Shown here piece by piece: positions 1 to 7,453 of a DNA stretch of 64,000 nt. Every line of letters begins with the position of its first letter. Position 1 is the first letter of the stretch. The position numbers and the translations under genes were made by a program. Under the pieces are notes generated by a model. That model saw only the letters and a list, made by a program, of their open reading frames with translations, had not been told where the DNA came from and did no database searches. Origin of the DNA: Microvirga sp. (lineage in GTDB: Bacteria > Pseudomonadota > Alphaproteobacteria > Rhizobiales > Beijerinckiaceae); assembly GCF_014699075.1 (NCBI RefSeq), contig NZ_JACXAB010000011.1:62001-126000 (forward strand), written 5' to 3'.

Positions 1-498
1 CCAGCCGCGCCAGACCGGCGTGAAGCTGTGGACCGTCACGATCACCGGCGGATGGCCGGCCGCCATGGCCCTGTGGATCGCCTCCGCAATGGCGTGATCA
101 TAAGGGTCGTAAAAGCGGGCGATGCGCCGCTGCACCTCCGCCTCGTCCGCACGGGCATTGCCCGGCACCACCGCGCCATCGGAGAGGCGCATCACAAGGG
201 TCGGATCGTCCCGTCCCCGGTTCGGGTCGATGATCAGCCGGGAAAACTGGGTGAGAAGCGCCGGGGCTCCAAGGCGTCGGGCCAGCGAGCGGGTCACGGC
301 CGCGGCACCGATGTCATAGGCGATGTGGCGCTGGAACTCGGCTTCCGGCAGGCCGAGGTCGCCTAAATCTGGCGGCACCGCATTAGAGGCATGGTCGCAC
401 AGAATCAGGATTCCCGATTCGATGGAACCGGGAATGACCTCGACCGGATGAACCTCAAGGGAAGGCTCTTCGAGCTTGAGTGCGGCGGAAGCAGGCAT
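1..498 (-). CDS. N-formylglutamate amidohydrolase family protein (3' part outside window)
   Basis: This is an open frame running off the left edge; 166 codons are visible. The reverse-strand ATG at 498 gives a protein with the family signature CDHASNAVP near residue 35, then SRLIIDPNRG and later TVHSFTPVW, which match the metal and substrate region of the N-formylglutamate amidohydrolase (HutG/DUF3) family. Family members hydrolyse N-formyl-glutamate or related N-acyl amino acids in the cytoplasm. This subgroup (predicted, not the classical histidine-degradation enzyme) has unknown substrate. The gene is divergent from the exporter at 609, with a 110-base shared upstream region. A second, distinct paralogue lies at 6406-7296. 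The C-terminus is missing only because the window ends. Confidence 0.85.
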   Translation of the reverse strand, partial: MPASAALKLEEPSLEVHPVEVIPGSIESGILILCDHASNAVPPDLGDLGLPEAEFQRHIAYDIGAAAVTRSLARRLGAPALLTQFSRLIIDPNRGRDDPTLVMRLSDGAVVPGNARADEAEVQRRIARFYDPYDHAIAEAIHRAMAAGHPPVIVTVHSFTPVWRGW

Positions 499-608
499 GA
501 AGAGATGGGTTTCGGATCAGGATGGATTGAACGGCGGAGGAAAAGCCTTATCCTGCCCCTCCAACCCTGACAACGCGACCTTCCGCGCAACACACTTTCA
601 CGTTCCAC

Positions 609-1547
609 ATGTCCCCGACATCCACCACGGCCCGTCTTGAGCCGGGCTTCGCCTCCGCTTTTGCCGCCCTCTGCCTGGGCGCCGTGGCCATGGGCATTTC
701 CCCGATCTTCGTCCGCTTCGCCTCCGCCGACATGGGCGGAACCCCGGCCGATGTGGGGCCCTTCGCCAGCGCCTTCTGGCGCGTCTCGCTCTGCCTGCCC
801 CTGCTCTATGCCTGGATGCGCATCGAGGAGAGGCGCGCGCCGGCCGGCACGCCGAGGGTTCGCTTTTCCAAGGCCAGTATTTTCGGCGGCATCGTCTTTG
901 CCGGCGATCTGTTCTTCTGGCACCTGGCGATTCTCAAGACGACGGTGGCCAACGCCACGTTCTTTGCCACCATGGCGCCGCTCTTCGTCGTGCTGACCGT
1001 TTGGCTCGTGCTCCGCCAGCGGGTCTCGCGAGGCACGTTCCTCGGCTTGGGCCTCTGCCTCCTCGGCGGCGCAGCCCTGATCGGCCAGAGCCTCCAGGCG
1101 GATCCGGCCCGGATCGAGGGCGATCTCTACGGGGTCGCCACGGCCTTCTTCTTCGGCATGTATTTCCTGGCCGCCAGTCGGGCGCGCAAGACGGCGGGCG
1201 CCGCGCGGATAACCTTTGAGGCGGGGCTCATCACCTCGGCCATTCTTCTCGTTATCGCCGTCCTGTTCGACACGCGGGTGATCCCGCAGACGGGGCAAGG
1301 CATCGCGGCGCTGCTCGCCATGTCCTATGTCAGCCATGCGGGAGGCCAGGGTCTTCTCGCCATCGCGCTCGGACGGCTGCCGGCGACCTTCTCGTCCCTG
1401 GTGATTTTCCTGGAGGCGATTGCCGCAGCCGTGTTCGGCTGGGCCGTGCTGGGGGAGGCGCTGACGCCGGTCCAGGCCTTGGGCGGCGCCCTGATCCTGT
1501 TCGGCATCTGGGTGGCTCGCCCAAAACCCGAAGCGCAGGCCAGTTAA
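609..1547 (+). CDS. DMT-superfamily transporter (EamA family)
   Basis: The 312-residue protein is strongly hydrophobic, with about ten predicted membrane segments arranged as two EamA repeats (roughly residues 14-150 and 165-300), the usual length and architecture of drug/metabolite exporters in the inner membrane. The substrate cannot be read from the sequence. The ATG at 609 fits the predicted first membrane helix, and the N-terminal stretch before it is short and hydrophilic. It is transcribed away from the N-formylglutamate amidohydrolase gene and is followed by about 200 bases before the next gene, including a small CTCCCCG/CGGGGAG hairpin at about 1563-1578 with no T-run. Confidence 0.88.
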   Translation: MSPTSTTARLEPGFASAFAALCLGAVAMGISPIFVRFASADMGGTPADVGPFASAFWRVSLCLPLLYAWMRIEERRAPAGTPRVRFSKASIFGGIVFAGDLFFWHLAILKTTVANATFFATMAPLFVVLTVWLVLRQRVSRGTFLGLGLCLLGGAALIGQSLQADPARIEGDLYGVATAFFFGMYFLAASRARKTAGAARITFEAGLITSAILLVIAVLFDTRVIPQTGQGIAALLAMSYVSHAGGQGLLAIALGRLPATFSSLVIFLEAIAAAVFGWAVLGEALTPVQALGGALILFGIWVARPKPEAQAS

Positions 1548-1749
1548 GCCGCACCGAGCCTCCCCGAACGGGGAGCAACATCCGCCTTCGAACCCGCTCC
1601 CTGTGTCGCTGAGGCCATGCAGGCGGCAAATTCTTCCACCCGCCGGCTCGAAGGTCTTGCTCCTGGGGCGCATCTGGCCGACAACGATTCGCCAAAGTTC
1701 TTGACCCATTGTGCGATTTCATTCCTTTCGATTCGACCAAACCAAATCC

Positions 1750-2214
1750 ATGAAGGCCTTCACCCTCCCATCGTCTGCTGTCTGCCGGCGAAGCCTTGCA
1801 CTCGCGGCGTTTGTCCTGAGCGGGTGCCTCATGGCCGCTTCTCCCGCGAAGGCGGACCTGCGGCTGTGCAACATGACCTCGAGCCGGGTCGGCATCGCGC
1901 TCGGCTATCGGGACGCGCAAGGGTGGGTGACGGAGGGCTGGTGGAATCTCACCGCCCGTGGCTGCGAGACCCTGCTGAAGGGCCAGCTCGCCGGGCGCTT
2001 CTATTACGTCTACGCCATCGATTACGACCGTGGCGGCGAGTGGAGCGGCCGCTCCTTCATGTGCACGCGGGAACGCGAATTCACGATTCGCGGCACGGAG
2101 GATTGCCTCGCCCGAGGCTTTGATCGCAGCGGCTTCTTCGAAGTCGACACCGGAGAACAGAAGAGCTGGACCATTCAGCTCACCGAAACAAACCGCCCAG
2201 GGGGGCAGCCATAA
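1750..2214 (+). CDS. Secreted DUF1036 protein
   Basis: The 154-residue protein begins with a signal peptide (a basic start, a hydrophobic core about residues 12-32, and an Ala-rich cleavage region ending ...SPAKA). It is followed by a DUF1036 domain carrying LRLCNMTSSRVGIALGYRD and several aromatic residues. The domain is of unknown function and occurs mainly in Alphaproteobacteria. I chose the ATG at 1750 over the upstream one at 1711 because it puts the signal peptide at the N-terminus. The stop TAA overlaps the start of pyruvate kinase by one base (TAATG), so the two are probably translationally coupled. There are three cysteines in the mature domain, which could form disulfides in the periplasm (inference). 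Confidence 0.82.
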   Translation: MKAFTLPSSAVCRRSLALAAFVLSGCLMAASPAKADLRLCNMTSSRVGIALGYRDAQGWVTEGWWNLTARGCETLLKGQLAGRFYYVYAIDYDRGGEWSGRSFMCTREREFTIRGTEDCLARGFDRSGFFEVDTGEQKSWTIQLTETNRPGGQP

Positions 2215-3650
2215 TGAGACGCGCACGCCGCACGAAGATCCTCGCAACCTTAGGCCCGGCTTCCGAGAATTCGGAGATGATCGAGAAGCTGTTCGAGGCG
2301 GGAGCCGATGTGTTCCGCCTGAACATGAGCCATCTGCCGCGCGAGAAGCTGAAGGAGCGGGTTGCCATGATCCGCGCCGTCGAGGCCAAGTTCAACCGGC
2401 CCATCGCGATCCTGGCCGATCTCCAGGGCCCGAAGCTGCGCGTCGGCGCCTTCGAGGGTGACGGCGCCATGCTCGTGCCGGGCCAGTCCTTCACCCTCGA
2501 TGCCGATCTGACCCCCGGCACCATCGACCGGGTGCACCTGCCTCATCCGGAGATCCTTTCGTCGCTCGAGCCCGGACATACGGTCCTGATCGATGACGGA
2601 AAGCTGCGGCTTCGCGTGAAGAGCGTGAAGCAGGGCTCGGCAACGACTTCGGTCGAGGTTGCCGGCAAGATCTCCAACCGCAAGGGCGTGAGCCTGCCCG
2701 ACACCACGATTCCGGTCGCGGCCATGACCGAGAAGGACCGCTCCGACCTTGAAGCGGCGCTCGATGCCGGCGTGGACTGGATCGCGCTGTCCTTCGTGCA
2801 GCGGCCCGAGGACGTGGCCGAGGTGAAGAAGGTGGCCCGCGGCCGGGCTCTCGTGATGTCGAAGCTCGAGAAGCCGCAGGCGATCTCCCGCCTCGACGAG
2901 ATCATCGAGATTTCCGATGCCGTGATGGTCGCCCGCGGCGATCTCGGCGTCGAGATGCCGCTGGAAAAGGTGCCCGGCATCCAGAAGCGCATCATCCGCA
3001 CCGCGCGCCGCCTCGGCAAGCCGGTGGTGGTGGCAACCCAGATGCTGGAATCCATGATCACCTCCCCGGTGCCGACCCGCGCAGAGGTCTCGGACGTGGC
3101 GACAGCCGTCTATGACGGAGCCGACGCGGTGATGCTGTCAGCCGAGAGCGCCTCGGGCCAGTACCCGGTCGATGCCGTTTCCACCATGAACCGTATTGCG
3201 GAAGAGGTGGAGCAGGACCAGAACTACTGGTCGATCATGCGCACCCTCAATGCAGAGCCGGAGGCGACAGGATCGGACGCCATCGCGGCGGCCTCTCACC
3301 AGATCGCCGACACCCTCAACCTCAAGACGGTGGCCGCCTGGACCTTCTCGGGCTCGACGGCCTTCCGCATCGCCCGCGAGCGGCCGAATTCCACGGTGAT
3401 TGCGCTGACCCCCAGCATCGACACCGCCCGTCGTCTGGCTCTCGTCTGGGGCGTGCATTCGATCCGCACGAAGGATGCCAGCGACATCGACGACATGGCG
3501 TTCCGCGCCTGCAAGTTCGCCGTGCGCGAAGGCTTCTCCAACGTCGGTGACCGGGTGATCATCGTGGCCGGCATGCCCTTCGGCACGCCGGGCGCCACCA
3601 ACATGGTGCGCATCGCTTTCATCAGCCAGGAGCACGCCGCTCAGGCCTAA
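2214..3650 (+). CDS. pyk: Pyruvate kinase
   Basis: Pyruvate kinase transfers phosphate from phosphoenolpyruvate to ADP in the last step of glycolysis, in the cytoplasm. The 478-residue length is normal. Clear family motifs are the N-terminal RTKILATLGPAS and FRLNMSH, then ILADLQGPKLRVG, the active-site lysine region MSKLEKPQA, and MVARGDLGVEMP followed by ATQMLESM. The beta-barrel B domain lies at roughly residues 70-165 and the allosteric C-terminal domain at about 345-478. The start codon overlaps the DUF1036 stop, so expression is tied to that gene. The gene ends just before a palindromic repeat, which may also shape the mRNA 3' end. Confidence 0.97.
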   Translation: MRRARRTKILATLGPASENSEMIEKLFEAGADVFRLNMSHLPREKLKERVAMIRAVEAKFNRPIAILADLQGPKLRVGAFEGDGAMLVPGQSFTLDADLTPGTIDRVHLPHPEILSSLEPGHTVLIDDGKLRLRVKSVKQGSATTSVEVAGKISNRKGVSLPDTTIPVAAMTEKDRSDLEAALDAGVDWIALSFVQRPEDVAEVKKVARGRALVMSKLEKPQAISRLDEIIEISDAVMVARGDLGVEMPLEKVPGIQKRIIRTARRLGKPVVVATQMLESMITSPVPTRAEVSDVATAVYDGADAVMLSAESASGQYPVDAVSTMNRIAEEVEQDQNYWSIMRTLNAEPEATGSDAIAAASHQIADTLNLKTVAAWTFSGSTAFRIARERPNSTVIALTPSIDTARRLALVWGVHSIRTKDASDIDDMAFRACKFAVREGFSNVGDRVIIVAGMPFGTPGATNMVRIAFISQEHAAQA

Positions 3651-3701
3651 AGAACACGCTTGGCAACTTTCTCGACCGTCTGAGAGCTTGGCTCGATAAG
3701 C

Positions 3702-3809
3702 CCTCCTCCCCCTTGTGGGGAGGAGTTGGAGGTGGGGGTGTTGGCGCCACGCTGGTCCAGTCCAGCGCTCACACCCCCCACCCCTGCCCCTCCCCACAAG
3801 GGGCAGGGG
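3702..3809. repeat. Palindromic intergenic repeat (CCTCCCC/GGGGAGG type)
   Basis: The arms CCCCTTGTGGGGAGG and CCTCCCCACAAGGGG face each other around a core that holds GGTGGGGGTGTT and its complement CACACCCCCCACC. The element can fold into a long hairpin with an internal loop. It lies between convergent pyk and the hydrolase gene. Its arms resemble parts of the elements at 33911-34133 and 49996-50176, so it is a dispersed repeat and not a gene. Confidence 0.8.
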
Positions 3810-3827
3810 AAACTCGCGCTCAATCGA

Positions 3828-4823
3828 TTATCGGCTAGCCTCCAAGGAGGCTTTTGGGAGTGCTGCGGGAGCAGTTCGTTCAGCCAAAGCTTCGATGGCA
3901 CAGAGCACCGTTTGCTGATCCGCATATTGCGGCATGTGGCCGATGCCTGGCATCAGGATCAGCTCCGCGCCCGGCACCTCGCGGGCGAAGCACCGGCTGT
4001 GCAGGTCCGTCCAGACGATCTCATCCGCATCGCCTGCAATCACCAATGTGGGCAGCCGGATCTCCTTGTAGCGCCCGCTCTGCCTGAGAACGCCGTCATA
4101 CATTACGGCGAAGTCCTGCATGTTGACCTCGTAGGCCCTTGGACGGAAGGCCAGGGGGATGAAGCCCTTCGTCACGATGCCTTTGGGCGGCCGCTGCGGC
4201 CAGAACGTCTTCTTCTTCATCCAGGGCCGGAGCACGAGCAGGATCGGCACGGCCAGCGTGCGGAACCAGAGCCAGCTCGTCCAGGACTCGATGAGCCGGC
4301 GGTACCAGCCGATGGTGCCGCCGGGCCAGGGGGTCGTGATGCCGGCGAGAACGACGATCGCGCCGGCCACGTCGGTGTGATCGAGGGCGAAATGCGGCAC
4401 GATGGTTCCTGACCAGGAATGTCCCACGATCACCGCGCTGCGGACGTTGAGCTGGCGCAGGGCGCCGGCGATGAGTTCCGCCTGCCGGGCCGGCTCGGCC
4501 TCGGCCAAGCCGGGCTTTCGGTCGCTCCAGCCATGGCCGGGGCGGTCGATGGCGATCACCCGGTAACGCTGCGAGAGCGCCGCTCCCATGCCCAGCATGG
4601 ACTCGACGAGGTTCGAGGAGGCGCCGTGCAGGATGACGATGGTTCCGTGGGACGGGTTACCCTGGGGGCCCTCCTCCCGGTAGTGAAGCCTGCAGCCCTC
4701 GACATCCAGGAACTGGCCGGTCGGCGGGAAGCGCCGCTCGATGGTCCAGGCATAGAGATAGGTGAAGGCGGCTCCCAGGATCAGAAGAAGGAAAGGAGCA
4801 GCCAGAACAAGGAGCAGGGTCAT
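3828..4823 (-). CDS. Membrane-anchored alpha/beta hydrolase
   Basis: The 331-residue protein starts with a membrane segment (about residues 2-27) and then has an alpha/beta hydrolase fold. The oxyanion-region HGASSN is near residue 66, the nucleophile elbow is GHSWSG with Ser136, the acid is likely in GDADEIV (Asp265 or 267), and His296 lies in GIGHMP. A complete triad suggests an active esterase, lipase or epoxide-hydrolase-like enzyme, but the substrate is unknown. The gene sits 14 bases downstream of the TPR gene on the same strand, so the two are probably co-transcribed. Confidence 0.85.
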   Translation of the reverse strand: MTLLLVLAAPFLLLILGAAFTYLYAWTIERRFPPTGQFLDVEGCRLHYREEGPQGNPSHGTIVILHGASSNLVESMLGMGAALSQRYRVIAIDRPGHGWSDRKPGLAEAEPARQAELIAGALRQLNVRSAVIVGHSWSGTIVPHFALDHTDVAGAIVVLAGITTPWPGGTIGWYRRLIESWTSWLWFRTLAVPILLVLRPWMKKKTFWPQRPPKGIVTKGFIPLAFRPRAYEVNMQDFAVMYDGVLRQSGRYKEIRLPTLVIAGDADEIVWTDLHSRCFAREVPGAELILMPGIGHMPQYADQQTVLCAIEALAERTAPAALPKASLEASR

Positions 4824-4837
4824 CCCCGCAAGCTGGG

Positions 4838-5461
4838 TCAGAGATCCTGGCCGTCAACCTCTGGGGCCAGGCGGGTGACAATGGTCTTGACGTCATCCAT
4901 CTGCGGATTGATCTCCAGCACCTTCCGGTAAGCCAGAAGCGCCCTCGCCTTGTCGTCGGAGGCCATCAGGATGTGGCCCAGGCCCGTCCAGGCATTGAAA
5001 TGCCGGGGCTCGATCTTCAGCGCCCGATGAAGGTCCGCCATGGCGCCCACCGGGTCGTCGATCTGGTAGAACACCGTAGCGCGCTTGTACCAGGCCTCCG
5101 CCCAGTTGGGCTGGAGCGCCAGGACGCGGTCGATCAGTTCGATGGCGAGAGGGAAGTCCTTCTTCCCGAATGCTTCGGCGGCCCGGCTCAGCAGGAGATC
5201 GGCGGTGTCGGAGCCGGAGCGGGAAAAGCGCCGCTCGATCAGGGACGCGATGCCCGCGGCCTCCCGCTCGCTCTGGGCCTTGCCGAGGCGCTCGAACAGC
5301 TCGTCGAGGCTGGATGCCTTCGGGGGATTGGGCTTGGACGGCTGGGCCTGATCCTTCGGGGCGTCCCTCGAAGCATCCTTCGGACGCGCAGGCTCCTGCG
5401 CACCGACGGAGGGGGACAGGAGGCTCAGGGATAGGATCAGGGCAGACGCGAAAAAGCGCAT
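4838..5461 (-). CDS. Secreted TPR-repeat protein
   Basis: The 207-residue protein has a signal peptide (residues 1-21, ending SVGAQ), a Pro/Lys/Asp-rich linker (about 22-48), a helical segment, and then roughly three tetratricopeptide repeats (about residues 85-190). The latter two begin near AEAWYKRATVFYQIDD and FNAWTGLGHILMASDD. TPR proteins are protein-protein scaffolds, and this one should be periplasmic. It precedes the alpha/beta hydrolase closely (14 bases), suggesting a shared transcript. No enzymatic motif is visible and the partner is unknown. Confidence 0.85.
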   Translation of the reverse strand: MRFFASALILSLSLLSPSVGAQEPARPKDASRDAPKDQAQPSKPNPPKASSLDELFERLGKAQSEREAAGIASLIERRFSRSGSDTADLLLSRAAEAFGKKDFPLAIELIDRVLALQPNWAEAWYKRATVFYQIDDPVGAMADLHRALKIEPRHFNAWTGLGHILMASDDKARALLAYRKVLEINPQMDDVKTIVTRLAPEVDGQDL

Positions 5462-5534
5462 GCCGGGAATACTAGGGTCCCGGCATGCGCGGTCAATTCA
5501 GATTCTCGTGTGCGGCATCGCCGCACCCGCCAAC

Positions 5535-5660
5535 TTAGCCCTGACGAGCCTTGTACCGCTTCTGGGTCTTGTTGATGATGTAGACCCGGCCCTTGCGACG
5601 AACCAGCTGGTTGTCGCGGTGACGGCCGCGGATCGACTTCAACGAGTTACGGATCTTCAT
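5535..5660 (-). CDS. rpmJ: 50S ribosomal protein L36
   Basis: This 41-codon gene begins [18 protein letters not shown] and ends [11 protein letters not shown], a near-exact match to the alphaproteobacterial form of L36. It is the form without the four zinc-ligand cysteines, so it does not need zinc. A Shine-Dalgarno AGGAGA lies seven bases before the ATG. A small hairpin (CGGCCT / AGGCCG) precedes that site. The gene follows tRNA-Val on the same strand by 46 bases. Confidence 0.95.
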   Translation of the reverse strand: MKIRNSLKSIRGRHRDNQLVRRKGRVYIINKTQKRYKARQG

Positions 5661-5706
5661 ATCCGGTCTCCTGCGGCCTCTCGGGAAGGCCGGAAAAAAG
5701 AAAAAA

Positions 5707-5781
5707 TGGTGGGCGCGGCTGGGATCGAACCAGCGACCCCTACGATGTCAACGTAGTGCTCTCCCGCTGAGCTACGCGCCC
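5707..5781 (-). tRNA. tRNA-Val (anticodon GAC)
   Basis: On the minus strand the sequence folds as a complete cloverleaf: acceptor stem GGGCGCG/CGCGCCC, D arm GCTC...GAGC, anticodon stem CTACG/CGTAG with loop TTGACAT (anticodon GAC), variable region, and T arm GCTGG TTCGATC CCAGC. The 3' CCA is encoded. A T6-C-T6 run follows directly after the CCA and may help terminate or pause transcription. It reads valine codons GUC and GUU. Confidence 0.97.
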
Positions 5782-5823
5782 GGGAAACGGTGATTTTGAG
5801 GTCCCGTCTCGGCTGTGGGGGCG

Positions 5824-5852
5824 ATATACCCACAAGCGGGCGCGGGCGCAAG
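5824..5852 (-). promoter_or_regulatory. Promoter of tRNA-Val
   Basis: Reading leftward, a -35 box CTTGCG (5847-5852) and a -10 box GTATAT (5824-5829) are separated by exactly 17 bases, close to the alphaproteobacterial housekeeping pattern. Transcription would begin about 35 bases before the tRNA. It could also feed rpmJ if transcription reads through. Confidence 0.6.
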
Positions 5853-5870
5853 CCTGATGGGAGGCCTTTT

Positions 5871-6227
5871 TTAGGCCGCCATCATTTTATCGACCTCGGT
5901 CACCAGATCGCGCAGATGGAACGGCTTCGACAGGACCTTCGCATCGCGAGGAGCCTGGGAATCCGGGTTGAGCGCGACGGCGGCGAAGCCCGTGATGAAC
6001 ATCACCTTGATGTCCGGATCGAGCTCCGTGGCCTTGCGGGCCAGCTCGATGCCGTCCATCTCGGGCATGACGATGTCCGTCAGCAGCAGTTCGAATGGTT
6101 CCTCGCGCAGCCTGTTATAGGCGGAAAGGCCGTTGTCGAACGAGGCCACGTCATAGCCTGCGTTCTCCAGCGCCTTCACGAGGAAGCGGCGCATGTCGTT
6201 GTCGTCTTCGGCGAGAAGGATCTTCAT
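5871..6227 (-). CDS. cpdR: Cell-cycle response regulator CpdR
   Basis: This is a 118-residue single receiver domain without an output domain. It has the acidic pair EDDND at residues 7-11, the phospho-acceptor Asp51 in LLTDIVMPEMDGIE, Thr/Ser in MFITGFAAV and the conserved lysine in VLSKPFH. Length and sequence match CpdR. In Caulobacter and rhizobia CpdR is controlled through the CckA-ChpT phosphorelay and, when unphosphorylated, directs ClpXP proteolysis at the cell pole. The histidine kinase and phosphotransferase are not in this window. It is divergent from an N-formylglutamate amidohydrolase gene. Confidence 0.95.
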   Translation of the reverse strand: MKILLAEDDNDMRRFLVKALENAGYDVASFDNGLSAYNRLREEPFELLLTDIVMPEMDGIELARKATELDPDIKVMFITGFAAVALNPDSQAPRDAKVLSKPFHLRDLVTEVDKMMAA

Positions 6228-6405
6228 CGGTTGCCAGCCCCGAATCGTGGCGAATGGGTTCAGTCCTTCATGCCGGACTGGGAGTAAACAAGCCGTGAAA
6301 GAACGACGCGGTCCTGATACGATATTGTCATGGACAGGCGACGGCGCTGCCTTACACTAGCCTGAAGACCGGCATTTCTTCCACCATAGTCAAGTTCATT
6401 TCCTG

Positions 6406-7296
6406 ATGCGGCCAGCCATTGTCGATGAGTTCGATCCTCCCTTCACCGTCACCGAACCTGCCATGCAGACGGTCCCCTTCGTGTTCAATGTGCCGCATGC
6501 GGGCGCCATCTATCCGGCCTCCTTCCTGGCCTCGTCCCGGCTCGACGCCGTTGCGCTGAGGCGGTCTGAGGACGCTTTCGTCGATGAATTGTTCGCCTCG
6601 GTGATGGGGCTTGGCGCTCCCCTGATGACGGCGCATTTTCCACGGGCTTTTCTCGACCTGAACCGGGAGCCTTACGAGCTCGATTCCCGGATGTTCGACG
6701 GGCGCCTGCCGTCCTTCGCCAATACCCGCTCCATGCGGGTGGCAGGGGGCTTGGGCACAATCCCGCGGATCGTCGCCGACGGCCAGGAGATCTACCGCTC
6801 GCGCCTGCCGGTGGACGAGGCCCTTCACCGGATTGAGTGGCTCTACAAGCCCTATCACCGCACCCTGCGGAATCTGGTGCGCCGCACGTCGCAGCTCTTC
6901 GGCCATGCGATCCTCATCGATTGCCATTCCATGCCCTCCTCCAGCGTCAGCCGGGAGGACGGGGTCAAGGCCGATATCGTGCTGGGGGACCGCTACGGGA
7001 CGAGTTGCGCCACCCTGCTGATCGATCTCGTGGAGGCGGCCCTCAGGGGGCGCGGCTATACGGTCGTGCGCAACAAGCCCTATGCGGGCGGCTTCATCAC
7101 CGAACATTACGGCGAGCCCGCCCTCGGACGGCATGCCCTGCAGATCGAGATCAACCGCGCGCTCTATATGGACGAGCGCAGCATGGCGAAAAAGACCGCC
7201 TTTCCGGTGCTGGCGGATGACCTGACCCAGGCCTTTGCCCAGGTGATCGGGGATATCGCGGGGGAACTGACCACCCGGCCCATCGCGGCGGAGTAA
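6406..7296 (+). CDS. N-formylglutamate amidohydrolase
   Basis: The 296-residue protein has the features of the family: FNVPHAGAIYP near residue 28, the acidic FVDELF, the DLNREPYELD motif, and ILIDCHSMPSSS near residue 170, with metal-binding histidines. It should hydrolyse an N-formyl amino acid, releasing formate, in the cytoplasm. No other histidine-utilisation (hut) gene is near, so its role in histidine degradation is not supported by context. It is divergent from cpdR. The paralogue at the left edge belongs to a different branch of the same family. Confidence 0.88.
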   Translation: MRPAIVDEFDPPFTVTEPAMQTVPFVFNVPHAGAIYPASFLASSRLDAVALRRSEDAFVDELFASVMGLGAPLMTAHFPRAFLDLNREPYELDSRMFDGRLPSFANTRSMRVAGGLGTIPRIVADGQEIYRSRLPVDEALHRIEWLYKPYHRTLRNLVRRTSQLFGHAILIDCHSMPSSSVSREDGVKADIVLGDRYGTSCATLLIDLVEAALRGRGYTVVRNKPYAGGFITEHYGEPALGRHALQIEINRALYMDERSMAKKTAFPVLADDLTQAFAQVIGDIAGELTTRPIAAE

Positions 7297-7305
7297 GCCG
7301 GACCA

Positions 7306-7337
7306 CAAAAAGAAAAAGGCCACTGTTGCCAGCGGCC
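7306..7337 (-). terminator. Intrinsic terminator, leftward
   Basis: On the minus strand GGCCGCTG and CAGTGGCC form an eight-pair stem with a GCAA loop, followed by TTTTTCTTTTT. It ends leftward transcription, either of the MFS gene 115 bases upstream or of a separate small transcript starting between them. Confidence 0.75.
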
Positions 7338-7453
7338 CGAAGTTTAGGGAGGAAACGCCCAAGAAGGGCATGCGATACAGCGACGCCATCGCCATATCGC
7401 ACTGCAATAATTACGCCGCAGCGCACAAATTGCAACCAAAATTTCGCTCCGAG

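Noticed and set aside
1700..1735. A CTTGAC promoter -35 before the DUF1036-pyk operon
   Set aside because: The -35 is good, but no acceptable -10 box follows at 16-18 bases.
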